Positions 9,683 through 20,858 of a stretch of 64,000 nt of DNA are shown here, one piece after another. A program made the position numbers and the translations under genes. The notes beneath the pieces were generated by a model. That model did no database searches. It worked only from the letters and a program-made list of their open reading frames with translations, and was not told the DNA's origin. Source of the DNA: Synaphobranchus kaupii (taxonomy: Eukaryota > Chordata > Actinopteri > Anguilliformes > Synaphobranchidae). The DNA lies in assembly GCA_029718625.1 (NCBI GenBank), contig CM056383.1, positions 67,923,758 through 67,987,757 of the forward strand, in the 5' to 3' direction. How positions within the stretch are numbered: position 1 is the first letter of the stretch; every line of letters starts with the position of its first letter.

Positions 9683-10113
9683 CTAGATTGACGGGTGGGC
9701 TACTCTGCAGTCAGTGCACCTGAAGGTAATCATAAGGTAGCACTGGTCAATGTCCAGGACCTGCTGCACCCTCTTATGAATACCACACCCAGTTAGCTGC
9801 CGTCCACATTCTGGACAGAGTAACATGACCTTCCACTGGTGGAAGGGCATCCACACCAGGAGCCTGTGGTCGAAAAAGCGCTCTGGTGCGGGAGCCTGGC
9901 GCGGGAGCCTGGTTGTAGATCAGAGCTGGGGCGGGTGGTTCGTACCACAGCTCCAGGTCACTCCGCAGCCTCTGGTTTTCGCACAGTGTGGATGCAATCC
10001 ATTTTTGCTCTTGCAGAGCAATGCCTCGCCTTGTTTTTGAGGAAAACCAAAATGGATCACTTCCAGAGGCCAAGAGATGGGATGGAGCTGGAGGATCACA
10101 TGGAGCAGCAACT
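9683..10113 (-). pseudogene. DUF6729-like Cys-rich protein fragment, frameshifted
   Basis: Minus-strand translation gives DLELWYEPPAPALIYNQAPA and then, one frame over, ERFFDHRLLVWMPFHQW, LLCPECGRQLTGCG, RVQQVLDI and FRCTDC. The order LWYxPP...FFxHRxxxWMP...CPxCGxxLTGxG...VLD...CxxC matches, from memory, a multicopy fish protein family carrying a DUF6729 domain, whose function I do not know. The paired CxxC motifs suggest zinc binding. The break is a 13-bp tandem duplication (9886-9898 and 9899-9911), which moves the downstream part into another frame. A stop at 9683-9685 (after HPSI) truncates it further. Upstream residues (IALQEQKWIASTLCENQRL) also fit the family. The family label is unverified, but the frameshift is visible directly. 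Confidence 0.6.
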
Positions 10114-10497
10114 GCAGGCAGGACAGCACTGGGAGTAATCACAGAGCTGGTGGGAGTAGGTGCAGGCAGGACAGCACTGGGAGTAATCACAGAGCTGGTG
10201 GGAGAAGGTGCAGGCAGGACAGCATTGGGAGTAATCACAGAGCTGGTGGGAGTAGGAGCAGGCAGGAGAGCACTGGGAGTAATCACAGAGCTGGTGGGAG
10301 TAGGAGCAGGCAGGAGAGCACTGGGAGTAATCACAGAGCTGGTGGGAGTAGGAGCAGGCAGGACAGCACTGGGAGTAATCACAGAGCTGGTGGGAGTAGG
10401 AGCAGGCAGGACAGCACTGGGAGTAATCACAGAGCTGGTGGGAGTAGGAGCAGGCAGGACAGCACTGGGAGTAATCACAGAGCTGGTGGGAGAAGGT
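10114..10497 (-). repeat. 48-bp coding minisatellite, 8 copies
   Basis: Eight 48-bp units beginning GCAGGCAGGACAGCACTGGG. Because 48 is a multiple of three, every frame repeats. In the frame continuous with the DUF6729-like segment the minus strand encodes a 16-residue Pro/Thr/Ser repeat (VLPAPTPTSSVITPSA). This would be a low-complexity spacer upstream of the conserved block. Copies differ at a few positions only (AGGA/GGTG, GACAGC/GAGAGC). The plus-strand frames 9988-10548 and 10077-10520 are shadows of the repeat. Confidence 0.9.
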
Positions 10498-10686
10498 GCA
10501 AGACCAGCAGTAGCATGTGACAGTACAGTGCACACACAATCAGTGTGACATGCACATTCACAAAAAGTTGCGTTGCCACAAGTTACTCTTATGAGAATAT
10601 ATGTATGCGAGAGTGAGAACATATGTACAGTAAGCACCATAATTCATTGGACAGTGACATTTTTTGTTATTTTGGTTTTGTACTCT

Positions 10687-10912
10687 GGGGCGGCAGTGTA
10701 GTATAATGGTTAAGGAACTAGCCTTGTAACTGAAAGGTTGCAGGTTCAATTCCCAGGTAGGACGTTGCCGTTGTACCCTTGAGCAAGGTACCTAACCCGA
10801 ATCGCTTCAGTATATATCCAGCTGTATAAATGGATAATATATGTAAAAGAAATGCTAAAAAGTGGTCTAAGTCTTTAAGTAAACAACTGTGCTAAATGCC
10901 TGTAATTTACTC
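10687..10912 (+). mobile_element. tRNA-derived SINE with LINE-type tail
   Basis: Head GCGGCAGTGTAGTATAATGG has an A-box-like TAGTATAATGG. GCAGGTTCAATTCCCAGGTA carries the B-box GGTTCAATTCC. The body contains GCCGTTGTACCCTTGAGC and TATATATCCAGCTGTATAAA. The tail degrades towards GCTAAATGCCTGTAATTT. This is the best-preserved head of the three copies in the window (8372-8550, here, 61131-61308). Confidence 0.9.
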
Positions 10913-10949
10913 TGTCATTGTATCCTTTCAAACTAGCTAAATAGCTCCA

Positions 10950-11195
10950 AGTCATCAAGGGTCTTTTGTATCAAACAAGCCTTAAACCATCACTCTGCTC
11001 CCAGATAGGCAGTAGATATGGATGGATAAATTGAAAGGTTTCTTCTCCGGACTTATTTTTCCAGAGTTCAATAGGAAAATTTGTCAGGAGAAACAACCCT
11101 TAAAGTGATCCATCCATATCTACTGCATATATGGCATCAGAGTGATGGTTTGAGGATCGTTTGATACCGCAGACCCTTGATGACTTGCATCCATT
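10950..11195. mobile_element. Palindromic (fold-back) repeat
   Basis: The arm at 10950-11030 (AGTCATCAAGGGTCT...GCAGTAGATATGGATGGA) is matched inverted at 11108-11195. The central part is itself weakly palindromic (TTTCTTCTCCGG / CAGGAGAAAC). No frame is present. A diverged fragment is at 9325-9420. It is probably a MITE; no target duplication was identified. Confidence 0.65.
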
Positions 11196-11234
11196 TTGCC
11201 AACCATGTATTCCATACTGTTCCAGCATAATTTA

Positions 11235-11612
11235 CAGCTAAATCTAGTCCCACCCCAATTCCCATAGAGATCCATTCAAATGCAGACATTATAGTATCGC
11301 TTGTAAGGGTACCAGAAAATAAGTCTTTTTTGATGTTGTTGGGTCACAGACATCAGGAAGTCAAGGATGTGAAACCAAATATTAAAAATGATTACTTTAT
11401 TCTGTATATAAATGCAGGGGTGCCAATAATTGTGGCACATGTGGTTTTGTTCATTATTTCTTGATGGATTTTTTCCTCATAATAAATTTACTTCAATTAA
11501 AAGGTTGGATTTCTCATTTTTTCACTGAGATTAAGCCAATTCACCAAACGGTGAATTTTTTTATAACCCTTTTTACTCATCTATACCAGGGCCAATAATA
11601 GTGGAGGGCACT
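11235..11612. mobile_element. Decayed Tc1-associated terminal sequence
   Basis: CCCATAGAGATCCATTCAAA, then AGAAAATAAGTCTTTTTTGA and GGGTCACAGACATCAGGAAG, recur at 375-450, 18225-18300 and (inverted) 63650-63750. The stretch ends with GCAGGGGTGCCAATAATTGT and GGGCCAATAATAGTGGAGGG. These resemble the terminal 'gccaataattgtgg' sequences of fish Tc1 elements. No transposase is present. Confidence 0.55.
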
Positions 11613-12190
11613 ATGGCTGAGAGGTTCAAAATGAATTATGGCCTAAACGGCTCCTCAGTTTTCTGCAATACTTAGGACAACATAAATTGAACTCTTCAGA
11701 TAACATTACACATCCAAAAATCATTATCATTTATCAATTTCTGCTGAAAAGCACATTTTTTTGCACATTTCATTCAAATATACTCTGTGGTACTCACATT
11801 CCATCTGTCAGTTGTGAAAATACTTCTTTTTAAAAAAAAATAGACTTCAAGGCTATACATATGTTATATGTATGACCCATTCCTGTCAATGGGGCTTTGG
11901 GACAACAGGAACATGGATCAAGTAGTCTAATCCCGACCAGATTGAAGAAAAAAAAAAAAAAAAACCATGCAGAAACAATCTGCACTTTCTGCATCAGTTA
12001 CCTGATAAAATAACCCTCTTCACAAAAGGCTTACACAACCTCAAGACATTTTCTATGGCCGTGGCCAGCACACGCGAGAAGCACGCTCATATTCAAACAA
12101 ATAAAGGGAAGTGAAGATGATCCATTTCCACTGGGAACGGTCCTAGCCTCAGGCCGGGCTTTCTCCCGCGTTGGGTTTATTAGGCCGGTG
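11613..12190. other. Intergenic, nothing recognised
   Basis: AT-rich with an A-run at 11949-11966. No coding or repeat signal beyond this. Confidence 0.4.
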
Positions 12191-12191
12191 T

Positions 12192-12543
12192 GAGCAGCCC
12201 TGACCACACACAGCACAGCACAGAGAGCCTGTGAGCAGCCCTGACCACACACAGCACAGCACAGAGAGCCTGTGAGCAGCCCTGACCACACACAGCACAG
12301 CACAGCGAGCCTGCGAGCAGCCCTGACCACACACAGCACAGCGAGCCTGTGAGCAGCCCTGACCACACACAGCACAGCACAGAGAGCCTGTGAGCAGCCC
12401 TGACCACACACAGCACAGCACAGAGAGCCTGCGAGCAGCCCTGACCACACACAGCACAGCGAGCCTGTGAGCAGCCCTGACCACACACAGCACAGAGAGC
12501 CTGTGAGCAGCCCTGACCACACACAGCACAGCACAGAGCCAGC
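12192..12543. repeat. Minisatellite with alternating 41- and 36-bp units
   Basis: Units start GAGCAGCCCTGACCACACAC at 12192, 12233, 12274, 12315, 12351, 12392, 12433, 12469 and 12505. Their lengths are 41 or 36 bp because one AGCAC pentamer is present or absent. The array ends at about 12543. The Cys-rich open frames on the minus strand come from this repeat. Confidence 0.92.
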
Positions 12544-13052
12544 GAGCAGGGCATTAATGTAATGGCCAAGGCTGAACCTTTACAACGCTACCTGGGCCCA
12601 GCAGAGGCACTACTGAATGGAAGGGGGAGGATAAGGCTACCGCTCCCATTAGCTAATTGCTTTAGCATTGAGGCTGAAGACATCGGTTCTATCCACGAGG
12701 GCTTTCGCTTGCATGCTTTTTAAAAAAAATTATAAAAATAATATCTTTTTGCAGTAAGCTCAATGACGAGACTGGTGCAGATCAAAACAGACCCCCAGAA
12801 GGTAGCAAAGTGGTTTTATAAGATAGTCGCACAAAGCAGTTAATAATTCATGCAGGGGAAAAAAAAAATAAAAAAAATTCTTGAAAGCATTTTATGGAAA
12901 ATAAACATTTTCCCTCTCAAATATCACACAGTAGCGCACACAAATATGAGCCATAGACATACATTTTAAACATTTTGCTTCCACAGGCATCCCCCACTGC
13001 ATGGAACAGCACGGGCACAATTTCATAACGGCAGCTCCAATTACAGCTGCCC
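12544..13052. other. Intergenic, nothing recognised
   Basis: Unique sequence with short A-runs near 12720 and 12860. No gene evidence. Confidence 0.4.
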
Positions 13053-14078
13053 CCCTTGCCCCGGCCTCTCCCCCTTGCCCCGGCCTCTCCCCCTTGCCCC
13101 GGCCTCTCCCCCTTGCCCCGGCCTCTCCCCCTTGCCCCGGCCTCTCCCCCTTGCCCCGGCCTCTCCCCCTTGCCCCGGCCTCTCCCCCTTGCCCCGGCCT
13201 CTCCCCCTTGCCCCGGCCTCTCCCCCTTGCCCCGGCCTCTCCCCCTTGCCCCGGCCTCTCCCCCTTGCCCCGGCCTCTCCCCCTTGCCCCGGCCTCTCCC
13301 CCTTGCCCCGGCCTCTCCCCCTTGCCCCGGCCTCTCCCCCTTGCCCCGGCCTCTCCCCCTTGCCCCGGCCTCTCCCCCTTGCCCCGGCCTCTCCCCCTTG
13401 CCCCGGCCTCTCCCCCTTGCCCCGGCCTCTCCCCCTTGCCCCGGCCTCTCCCCCTTGCCCCGGCCTCTCCCCCTTGCCCCGGCCTCTCCCCCTTGCCCCG
13501 GCCTCTCCCCCTTGCCCCGGCCTCTCCCCCTTGCCCCGGCCTCTCCCCCTTGCCCCGGCCTCTCCCCCTTGCCCCGGCCTCTCCCCCTTGCCCCGGCCTC
13601 TCCCCCTTGCCCCGGCCTCTCCCCCTTGCCCCGGCCTCTCCCCCTTGCCCCGGCCTCTCCCCCTTGCCCCGGCCTCTCCCCCTTGCCCCGGCCTCTCCCC
13701 CTTGCCCCGGCCTCTCCCCCTTGCCCCGGCCTCTCCCCCTTGCCCCGGCCTCTCCCCCTTGCCCCGGCCTCTCCCCCTTGCCCCGGCCTCTCCCCCTTGC
13801 CCCGGCCTCTCCCCCTTGCCCCGGCCTCTCCCCCTTGCCCCGGCCTCTCCCCCTTGCCCCGGCCTCTCCCCCTTGCCCCGGCCTCTCCCCCTTGCCCCGG
13901 CCTCTCCCCCTTGCCCCGGCCTCTCCCCCTTGCCCCGGCCTCTCCCCCTTGCCCCGGCCTCTCCCCCTTGCCCCGGCCTCTCCCCCTTGCCCCGGCCTCT
14001 CCCCCTTGCCCCGGCCTCTCCCCCTTGCCCCGGCCTCTCCCCCTTGCCCCGGCCTCTCCCCCTTGCCCTGGCCTCTCT
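13053..14078. repeat. 19-bp minisatellite, 53 perfect copies; G-rich minus strand
   Basis: The unit CCCTTGCCCCGGCCTCTCC repeats from 13053 to 14059 without a visible change (52 steps of 19 bp). One degenerate unit follows (14060-14078). The minus strand has two G-runs of four or five per unit, so any two adjacent units could in principle form a G-quadruplex. Because 19 is not a multiple of three, 57 bp encode a 19-residue repeat in every frame. This creates long spurious frames on both strands. Confidence 0.97.
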
Positions 14079-14259
14079 CCCTTGTCCTCTCCACTGTTCC
14101 TACAGAAGAGAAACAAATCAGCAACATACTCATGTTTGACATTAGATCAGGTAAGAGGTCAATTCCAGGGGACCGGGGAGGGGGGTCATTTGGGGGGCCT
14201 TGGAGTAGGCAACGCCTGGAGTGAGCACGTCGGGTGCCAGTTGCGCCACATAACACCTT

Positions 14260-15038
14260 ATCTAGCACAGGGGTTCCCAAACCGGTCCTGGGGGACCCCT
14301 GTGTATGCTGGGTTTCGTGGCGACCACAGTTGCAATCCCAGAATTTTAACAAGCTGTTAATTTTTCTTAATTAGGTGCTTTTCATGTTTGGAGGAATTAT
14401 TCACCCTCTTACGCCACATTATATCAGAAATAGCTATGGATGCCATGTAGAACAAACTCCCCATGTTCACGTTGTGCTAATTGTGCTATATTGCAACAAT
14501 TACATGAAGAGGTTACAAAATTATGTATTTTCACTCAAATTAAAGAGTGAAGTGAATCAATAGGATCCTACTTAGGTTAATTAGGTTGTCCTAATTCGTA
14601 GGTGTTTAACTCAATTTTTTCTTTAAGCTTATTAACACAATGCAGGTTTGGCTCGTTATCATTTGCTTTGTGTTTGAATTCTTCATTATCTACCAAATGG
14701 TTAGTTTTAGTGGCCATGTGTCCACACTTTCAGCAATTAGGAGCCTATTGATTCAAATCAGTCTTTAAATGGATCTGTTAAATAATTTTCTTACCTTTTT
14801 TAAATAATATAGCACAATAAGCACAACGTGAACATGGGGTGTTTATTCTACATGGCATGCATAGCTATTTCTGATATAATGTGGCTTAAGAGGGTAAATA
14901 ATTCCTGTTAACATGACAAGCACCTAATTAAGAAAAATTAACAGCTTATTAAAATTTTGGGATTGCAACTGTGGTTGGAACGAAAACCAGCATACACAGG
15001 GTGGCCCCAGGACCGGTTTGGGTACCCCTGATCTAGCA
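14260..15038. mobile_element. hAT-type MITE, copy A, with 8-bp target duplication
   Basis: The element is 14268-15030 (763 bp), flanked by ATCTAGCA at 14260-14267 and 15031-15038. The ends are CAGGGGTTCCCAAACCGGTC and its inverted counterpart (CAGGGGTACCCAAACCGGTC). Inverted similarity runs about 240 bp inward (GTTAATTTTTCTTAATTAGG, AGAAATAGCTATG...GCCATGTAGAA). The 8-bp target duplication and CAGGGG ends are typical of hAT elements. No transposase is present. Copy B of the same family is at 20867-21634. Confidence 0.9.
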
Positions 15039-15500
15039 GACTGGCAAAGCTCTTGCTCCTGGTAAACATAGTTTATCAACCCACACATAAGCATTGAGGG
15101 CAGAAACTCTCTGAAGACACCTTGCAGATAAGCTGTATGGGATATCCTAAGGACAAGTCTGGGTTCAGTACCAACAAAAAAACAAAACAAAAAAAACAAA
15201 AAAAAACTGCTTCAGGTTAGCCTCACAGGGAGTAATTACACATGTAGGTGGTCACAACAGATGTGTCACTACAAGGTTTTCCCCTTGGGAAAAAGCCAGG
15301 AAAGAGGGGTGCTCCTTCAGAATACAAAGCAGAGTGAAACAAGATATCAAGAATAGAAAACGTGAATTGGAAAGAGGGAATTTAAGGGAAGAGCAAGGCA
15401 TTTTCATAAAACAAATTGTCACCAATGCTTAATCTTACTTCACAAATAACAAGTTAGCAAATAATAATATGCTTGCATATTTCAACAGTTCAGTGAGGAC
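15039..15500. other. Intergenic, A-rich interval
   Basis: Contains an (A)nC run at 15172-15207. Nothing else recognised. Confidence 0.4.
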
Positions 15501-15504
15501 CGGA

Positions 15505-16498
<994 letters not shown>

Positions 16499-16499
16499 C

Positions 16500-16959
16500 A
16501 GGAAAACTTGCATTCTCATTAATGCCGTCTCTCTCTTCAACACACCTCTCTCTTTCCAAGCGTAAAGCCATTTTTATGCAAATTCTTGTTGCCATCTGTG
16601 TTTAATTATATCCCGTTCCAATTTGGAAGAGGAGGCTTGCACAGGGTGGACTGTTATATCCATTCCAAATCTAACAAAAAGTGGCAAGCGAGAAATACGT
16701 TGGAACCAAATGAGTCAGTGTGTCAAGTTCAGAGCGTCAGGACTGATCAAATGCTATATCCACTCATTTAACCCACCAAGAAACGAACAGCAAAATGTGC
16801 GATTGGCTATTCATACTCACGTCATGTACTCAGTCATGTTTTCTGAAACAAAAAATAAATCACATTTAATCAAAACATTGCATGCATCTTAACTTTAGTT
16901 ATAAGACCATCTGGATTTATAGTACTGGTTTGTTTCAAGGCTACAATGTACAATTTGTA
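16500..16959. other. Intergenic, nothing recognised
   Basis: Unique sequence. The 61- and 89-codon frames near 16586-16892 have no recognisable features. Confidence 0.4.
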
Positions 16960-17058
16960 ATGTCTATTGGTGGTGGCAGAGGCGAGCTTCCCCTCATCAT
17001 TGTAAAGCGATTTGAGTTGCCGGCTATATGAGAAAGGTGCTATATATAAAAATTCAAG
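16960..17058 (+). mobile_element. 3' tail of a 5S-type SINE
   Basis: TTGGTGGTGGCAGAGGCGAG is followed by CATTGTAAAGCGATTTGAGT and AAGGTGCTATATATAAA. This matches the 'taaagcgctttgagtg...gcgctatataaa' tail that ends many fish 5S-derived SINEs and related elements. The head is missing. Confidence 0.6.
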
Positions 17059-17668
17059 GAATAATTACCGCAATTTATCACTTCCCACATGCAATAGGAC
17101 ATTCCGAATGATTGAGTGACACCAGCATAACAGACTGACAGTTACCTAATCATATATAAAGCAACACTTGCCAGAAGATGCATGCATTTATCTGTAGTTT
17201 CATTAACTTTGCAGTTAAGCCTTTAACTCATTTTAAAGTTCAGTCCAATTATACCTGACTTGTGTCATGGGCACAATTTAAATAAACATTTGCTTAAAAT
17301 TACTGCCACAATAAGAAAAATATGGTGTATAAACTTAAGACATGAATGGTCCAAATAGACAGCAAATATATCATCCATTTTAGAAACCAAAATCTGATGA
17401 CTAGATTAACTGCATTTAAAAATGTGTCAGGCCCTGAAATCATATGGGAAAACTGCAATGTGTGACAACGTGTTTTAGGATGTGGGGGAGGGGGACGACA
17501 GACGTAGCTCTGTCCGGGGCCCCAAAAATGACCAAACAAGCCCCTGGATGTACACATGGCCCAGGGCTCGTCTGTTGACAATCACACCCAATTTACATAC
17601 ACGCTTTGGGAGGACAATGATTTGGACAAAATTGTATTGAAAAGGGGGAAGTCCCTGCCAGTCTGACC
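17059..17668. other. Intergenic, nothing recognised
   Basis: Unique sequence. Minus-strand frames at 17300-17581 and 17475-17774 show no domain. Confidence 0.4.
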
Positions 17669-17954
17669 ATCTAAAGCAGGGGTCTTCAACCTTATCCTGC
17701 AAGGGCCGGCGTGTGTGCGAGCTTTTGTCCCAACCAAGGTTATTACAGTTAAATGAAACTAAAATCAAAAACATTTAACTAAAATAAAAACTGAAATTAC
17801 TTTAAAAACTAAAATAAAACTAAAGTAGTGTTCCAAAACTAACTGAAATAAAAATGACCATTAATTATTTTTAGTTACTGATCCTCCTGACTGTTGATAG
17901 CACAGAACATTGTTTGGATAATCTGGATTGCAGTGTGTAATTTGAAATATTAAA

Positions 17955-18585
17955 AAGAACTTGGGACAGTATGTAAAATGCACATGAGCAGAAAGCAGTG
18001 ATTTGTAAATGATCTTTTACATACATTACATTTTTTAGGGTTGTTTTTAACGCACTTGTTTCAGGTTGGAAAATGCACTAATGTACGTCGCTCTGGATAA
18101 GAGCGTCTGCCAAATGTCTAAAATGTAAATGTAAATGTAATTGAAAACAGTACAAAGAAAAGATTTAATGTTCCATACTATTCCTGTGTAATTTACATCT
18201 TACTGTAGTCCCACTGCCCAATTCCCATAGAGATCCATTCAAATGCAGAGATTGTAGTATCACGAGAGCACCTGAAAATAAGATATGAAGTCTTTTGATA
18301 TCCTTTTATACCCAGTCATGATAGCATCACCTGTGGAATGTTCCAACGGTTTGAACTTCCCAGTGTTTTTTTTTTTTGCCCTTGTCCCAACTTTTTTGGA
18401 ACGTGTTGCAGGCATCAAATTCGGAATTAGCGTATATTTACAAACATCAATAAAGTTGGTAAGGTAAAAATCTTTTCTTTGTCCCATTTTCAATTAAATG
18501 TATGTGAGAGAATTTACAAATCATTGCTTTCTGCTTGTGCATTTTACATACTTTCCCAACTTTTTTGGAATTGGGGTTTGTATTT
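17955..18585. mobile_element. Nested long-TIR Tc1/mariner derivative
   Basis: Left arm (17955-18180) and right arm (18375-18585) are inverted copies of about 200 bp, including GCAGAAAGCAGTGATTTGTA / AGCAGAAAGCAATGATTTGT. The right arm ends GGAATTGGGGTTTGTA, and the left end has lost its terminal ~20 bp. The remnant CACCTGTGGAATGTTCCAAC belongs to the usual interior of this family. The left arm is broken by a SINE/LINE tail (18025-18138) and the middle by a dispersed repeat (18190-18300). Confidence 0.75.
18025..18138 (+). mobile_element. SINE/LINE 3' tail inserted in a TIR
   Basis: GTCGCTCTGGATAAGAGCGT continues into CTGCCAAATGTCTAAAATGT and an AATGT-type tail. This is the 3' end shared by L2-type LINEs and their SINE partners. 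The rest of the element is missing. Confidence 0.8.
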
Positions 18586-18911
18586 TTCCCTCCCCCAACC
18601 CAACTATTGACTGTTAACTGAAATAAAAAATAAAATCGGTTGAAAAACAAACTATAAACACACTGAAAACTAACTAAAACTAAACTAAATTAGAAAGTGA
18701 AATTAACAAACTAATAAAAACTAAATTAAACTTAACTATAATAACCTTGGTTCCAACCAAGCAGTTACACACCTGATTCTACTAATCAATCACTAGTGTC
18801 TTTGCTAAGGACCTTGATTAGTAGAATCAGGTGTGTAACTGCTTGGTTGGAACAAAAGCCCACACCCACACCGGCCCTTGTGGGATAAGGTTGAAGACCC
18901 CTGATCTAAAG

Positions 18912-19355
18912 CATTTATGACTCACTGCACAACAGTTTTATGGAGACAGGTAGGGTATTCCCATAAACTCAGTAGCAATAACTCCTGTGATCGTTCAGGC
19001 CCCCATGGTCTTCCTGCTCCAGAAATACCTGTGGGGTCCCGAGTCAATGCAAGTAGCATTTTGCGGCACACCTTTCAGAAGATTTGCATGTTAGTTCTGA
19101 CACTGCACTGAATACTGGCCAACAAATATAGAACACGTGTGGTGACCTAACTGTGAAACCACTAGAAATAGGTTCACTTGACTTCACCACCAACTTAATC
19201 AAGGGAACTCACATGTGGAGTAGGGGCACTTCATTCAAATAATGCAATTTCAATAAACCAAGTCAGGCATGATATAGGAAGATAGTTTATTACAATAAGC
19301 TCACAATGCGAATTTCAAATAACTATTTAATAAACATTAATCGTACTTCACAGCT
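18912..19355. other. Intergenic, nothing recognised
   Basis: Unique sequence without a coding or repeat signal. Confidence 0.35.
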
Positions 19356-20560
19356 ACCAACACCGCCATACGCCGTGAGGATCGACCCAAGGACTGCCCC
19401 ACCACACGGTGACTCGGCCCGCCTCAACCACGGGTGCCTGCAAAAAAATCTGACTAGATGTCCAGCCGGACAGCATGCATTTAAAAATAAGTATCAGGCC
19501 CTGAAATCGTGGGAAAGGAAACGGGCACAGCAAACACCACCGCCTAAATAACAGCTAGTTACACCACGGCAAATCAATGCATACAAGTGCGAAAAAACAT
19601 GAATCTACCACACCTCGTGGGGAAAAATCCCTCTCACCACCACGCCGCAGCAGAGAATCGGGCAAAGCGTGGTGCTCCCTCCGTGTAGGCTTATCCCCAA
19701 AGGAGCAGGGCGACGCTGGAAATAACCATAGCAGGCTTGAAAAGACGGCAAAACAGTTAGAGAAGTCACCTTTACACAGACAGCGTTCACATTTGCAATT
19801 AATAGACAGGGATACGCTATACACCTGCCCAGAATTGGCAATCCGTATACTGGCGTCTGACGGTGCTCACAATGTTCACGAATATACTTTGGACACGAAG
19901 CAAATCGTTTTGAATAGGCCATTAACTCCCTCTAGGAAACAGTGACTGGTACCGGGTGAGTAAGCCACGATTACCACAACATAGAATAAAACAAAATGCC
20001 ACAACAGAAGATACATACTTTGCAACCGATGTCCATTAAACGTGAGCTTGCACTGGTTCACTCCATTCCGATATTCTGCAACCAGACAATGTTTAACATT
20101 TAGGGGAGCCTACAACATGCACATTAGCCGAACAACAAAAGCGAATTACCCGCAACTACGTGGAATGTCGTGCTGAACACAACACCGTTTAAAAAATAAA
20201 AAAAGTATACTTCCAACAGTTCGCTTCTTTACTCCTTGACAAAATTACTTAAATCCCCAATGAAAAACGAATGCATATACTAATATAAAATGTTTGTTAC
20301 CAGGGACACGTGGATTACAGCCCAGCATGCGCCAATCCCCTTGTCTAGGAGGATTCCTCAAGACCTACGGACACATTGGGTTGAGTTTCTGTCAAGGACA
20401 ATTCACGTTTAAAATATGGATATTTACCCACCACGGAACAGTACAAATCCAAACCGCCCGAGCCCCGGCAGCAACAGCAAGTCGATTGCGTGAGACTGAG
20501 ACAAAAGGTTCAAACTCCCGGACGCCCATTCACACCTGTGAATTGTTTGGCTAATTAGTA
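19356..20560. other. CpG-richer unique segment, possible promoter region
   Basis: CpG dinucleotides are visibly denser here than in flanking DNA, especially 19360-19440, 19600-19740 and 20440-20530, and no repeats are present. A 122-codon plus-strand frame (19577-19945) and overlapping minus-strand frames exist, but none shows a domain, signal peptide or consistent splice pattern. An unmethylated promoter or first exon is possible but unproven. Confidence 0.25.
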
Positions 20561-20604
20561 CTTAGCTGGTGTGTGCCACACCCTCGCCCAGCACACATCC
20601 TTCG

Positions 20605-20730
20605 GAGCAGATGCTTTTATCCAAAGCGACATGTATGAATGCATGCATTTTTTCAGTGTGTGTAGTCCCCTGAGATCAAACCCACAACAATTGTGTTAGC
20701 ACAATGCTCTAACAACTACTGAATATGAAG
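20605..20730 (-). mobile_element. Diverged tRNA-SINE fragment
   Basis: The minus strand reads TAGTTGTTAGAGCATTGTGC, then GGGTTTGATCTCAGGGG (B-box-like), and ends with ATGTCGCTTTGGATAAAAGC, a variant of the shared SINE/LINE tail. Confidence 0.6.
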
Positions 20731-20858
20731 TATAATTTCATACTATAAATTAGGTGCTTGTGAAAATAAGGGATAAAGTTTTACTATATACACAGCTACA
20801 ATAGCATACTTATGATCTCTTAAACGTGCATTAAATTAATGTTGCCGTACTTTACATT

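Larger units (their letters stand above)
17738..18752. mobile_element. Nested element with GGTTATTA ends
   Basis: The left end GGTTATTACAGTTAAATGAA is mirrored by AACTATAATAACC at 18733-18747. Long ACTAAAA-rich subterminal stretches lie on both sides. CCAACCAA occurs on both flanks (17730-17737 and 18753-18760), consistent with an 8-bp target duplication inside the outer hAT MITE. No coding capacity. It is itself interrupted at 17955-18585. Confidence 0.7.
17669..18911. mobile_element. hAT-type MITE, host of a nested insertion series
   Basis: The outer element is 17677-18903, flanked by the 8-bp duplication ATCTAAAG at 17669-17676 and 18904-18911. The ends are CAGGGGTCTTCAACCTTATC and its inverted match (CAGGGGTCTTCAACCTTATC on the minus strand at 18884-18903). 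The native right part (18761-18903) contains a second palindrome around GATTCTACTAATCAATCACT / GATTAGTAGAATCAGGTG. Everything from 17738 to 18752 is a later insertion. Confidence 0.9.

Noticed and set aside
12031..12569. Overlapping Cys-rich frames (LCCVWSGLLTGS-type repeats)
   Set aside because: Product of the 41/36-bp minisatellite read in three frames; no signal peptide plus mature domain pattern.
12892..14360. Frames of 350-490 codons encoding Gly/Arg- or Pro/Leu-rich repeats on both strands
   Set aside because: They exist only because the 19-bp minisatellite lacks stop codons in several frames. The non-repeat ends show no domain or splice logic.
19577..19945. 122-codon plus-strand frame in CpG-richer DNA
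   Set aside because: No recognisable domain, no Kozak or splice support, and overlapping frames on the other strand are equally long.
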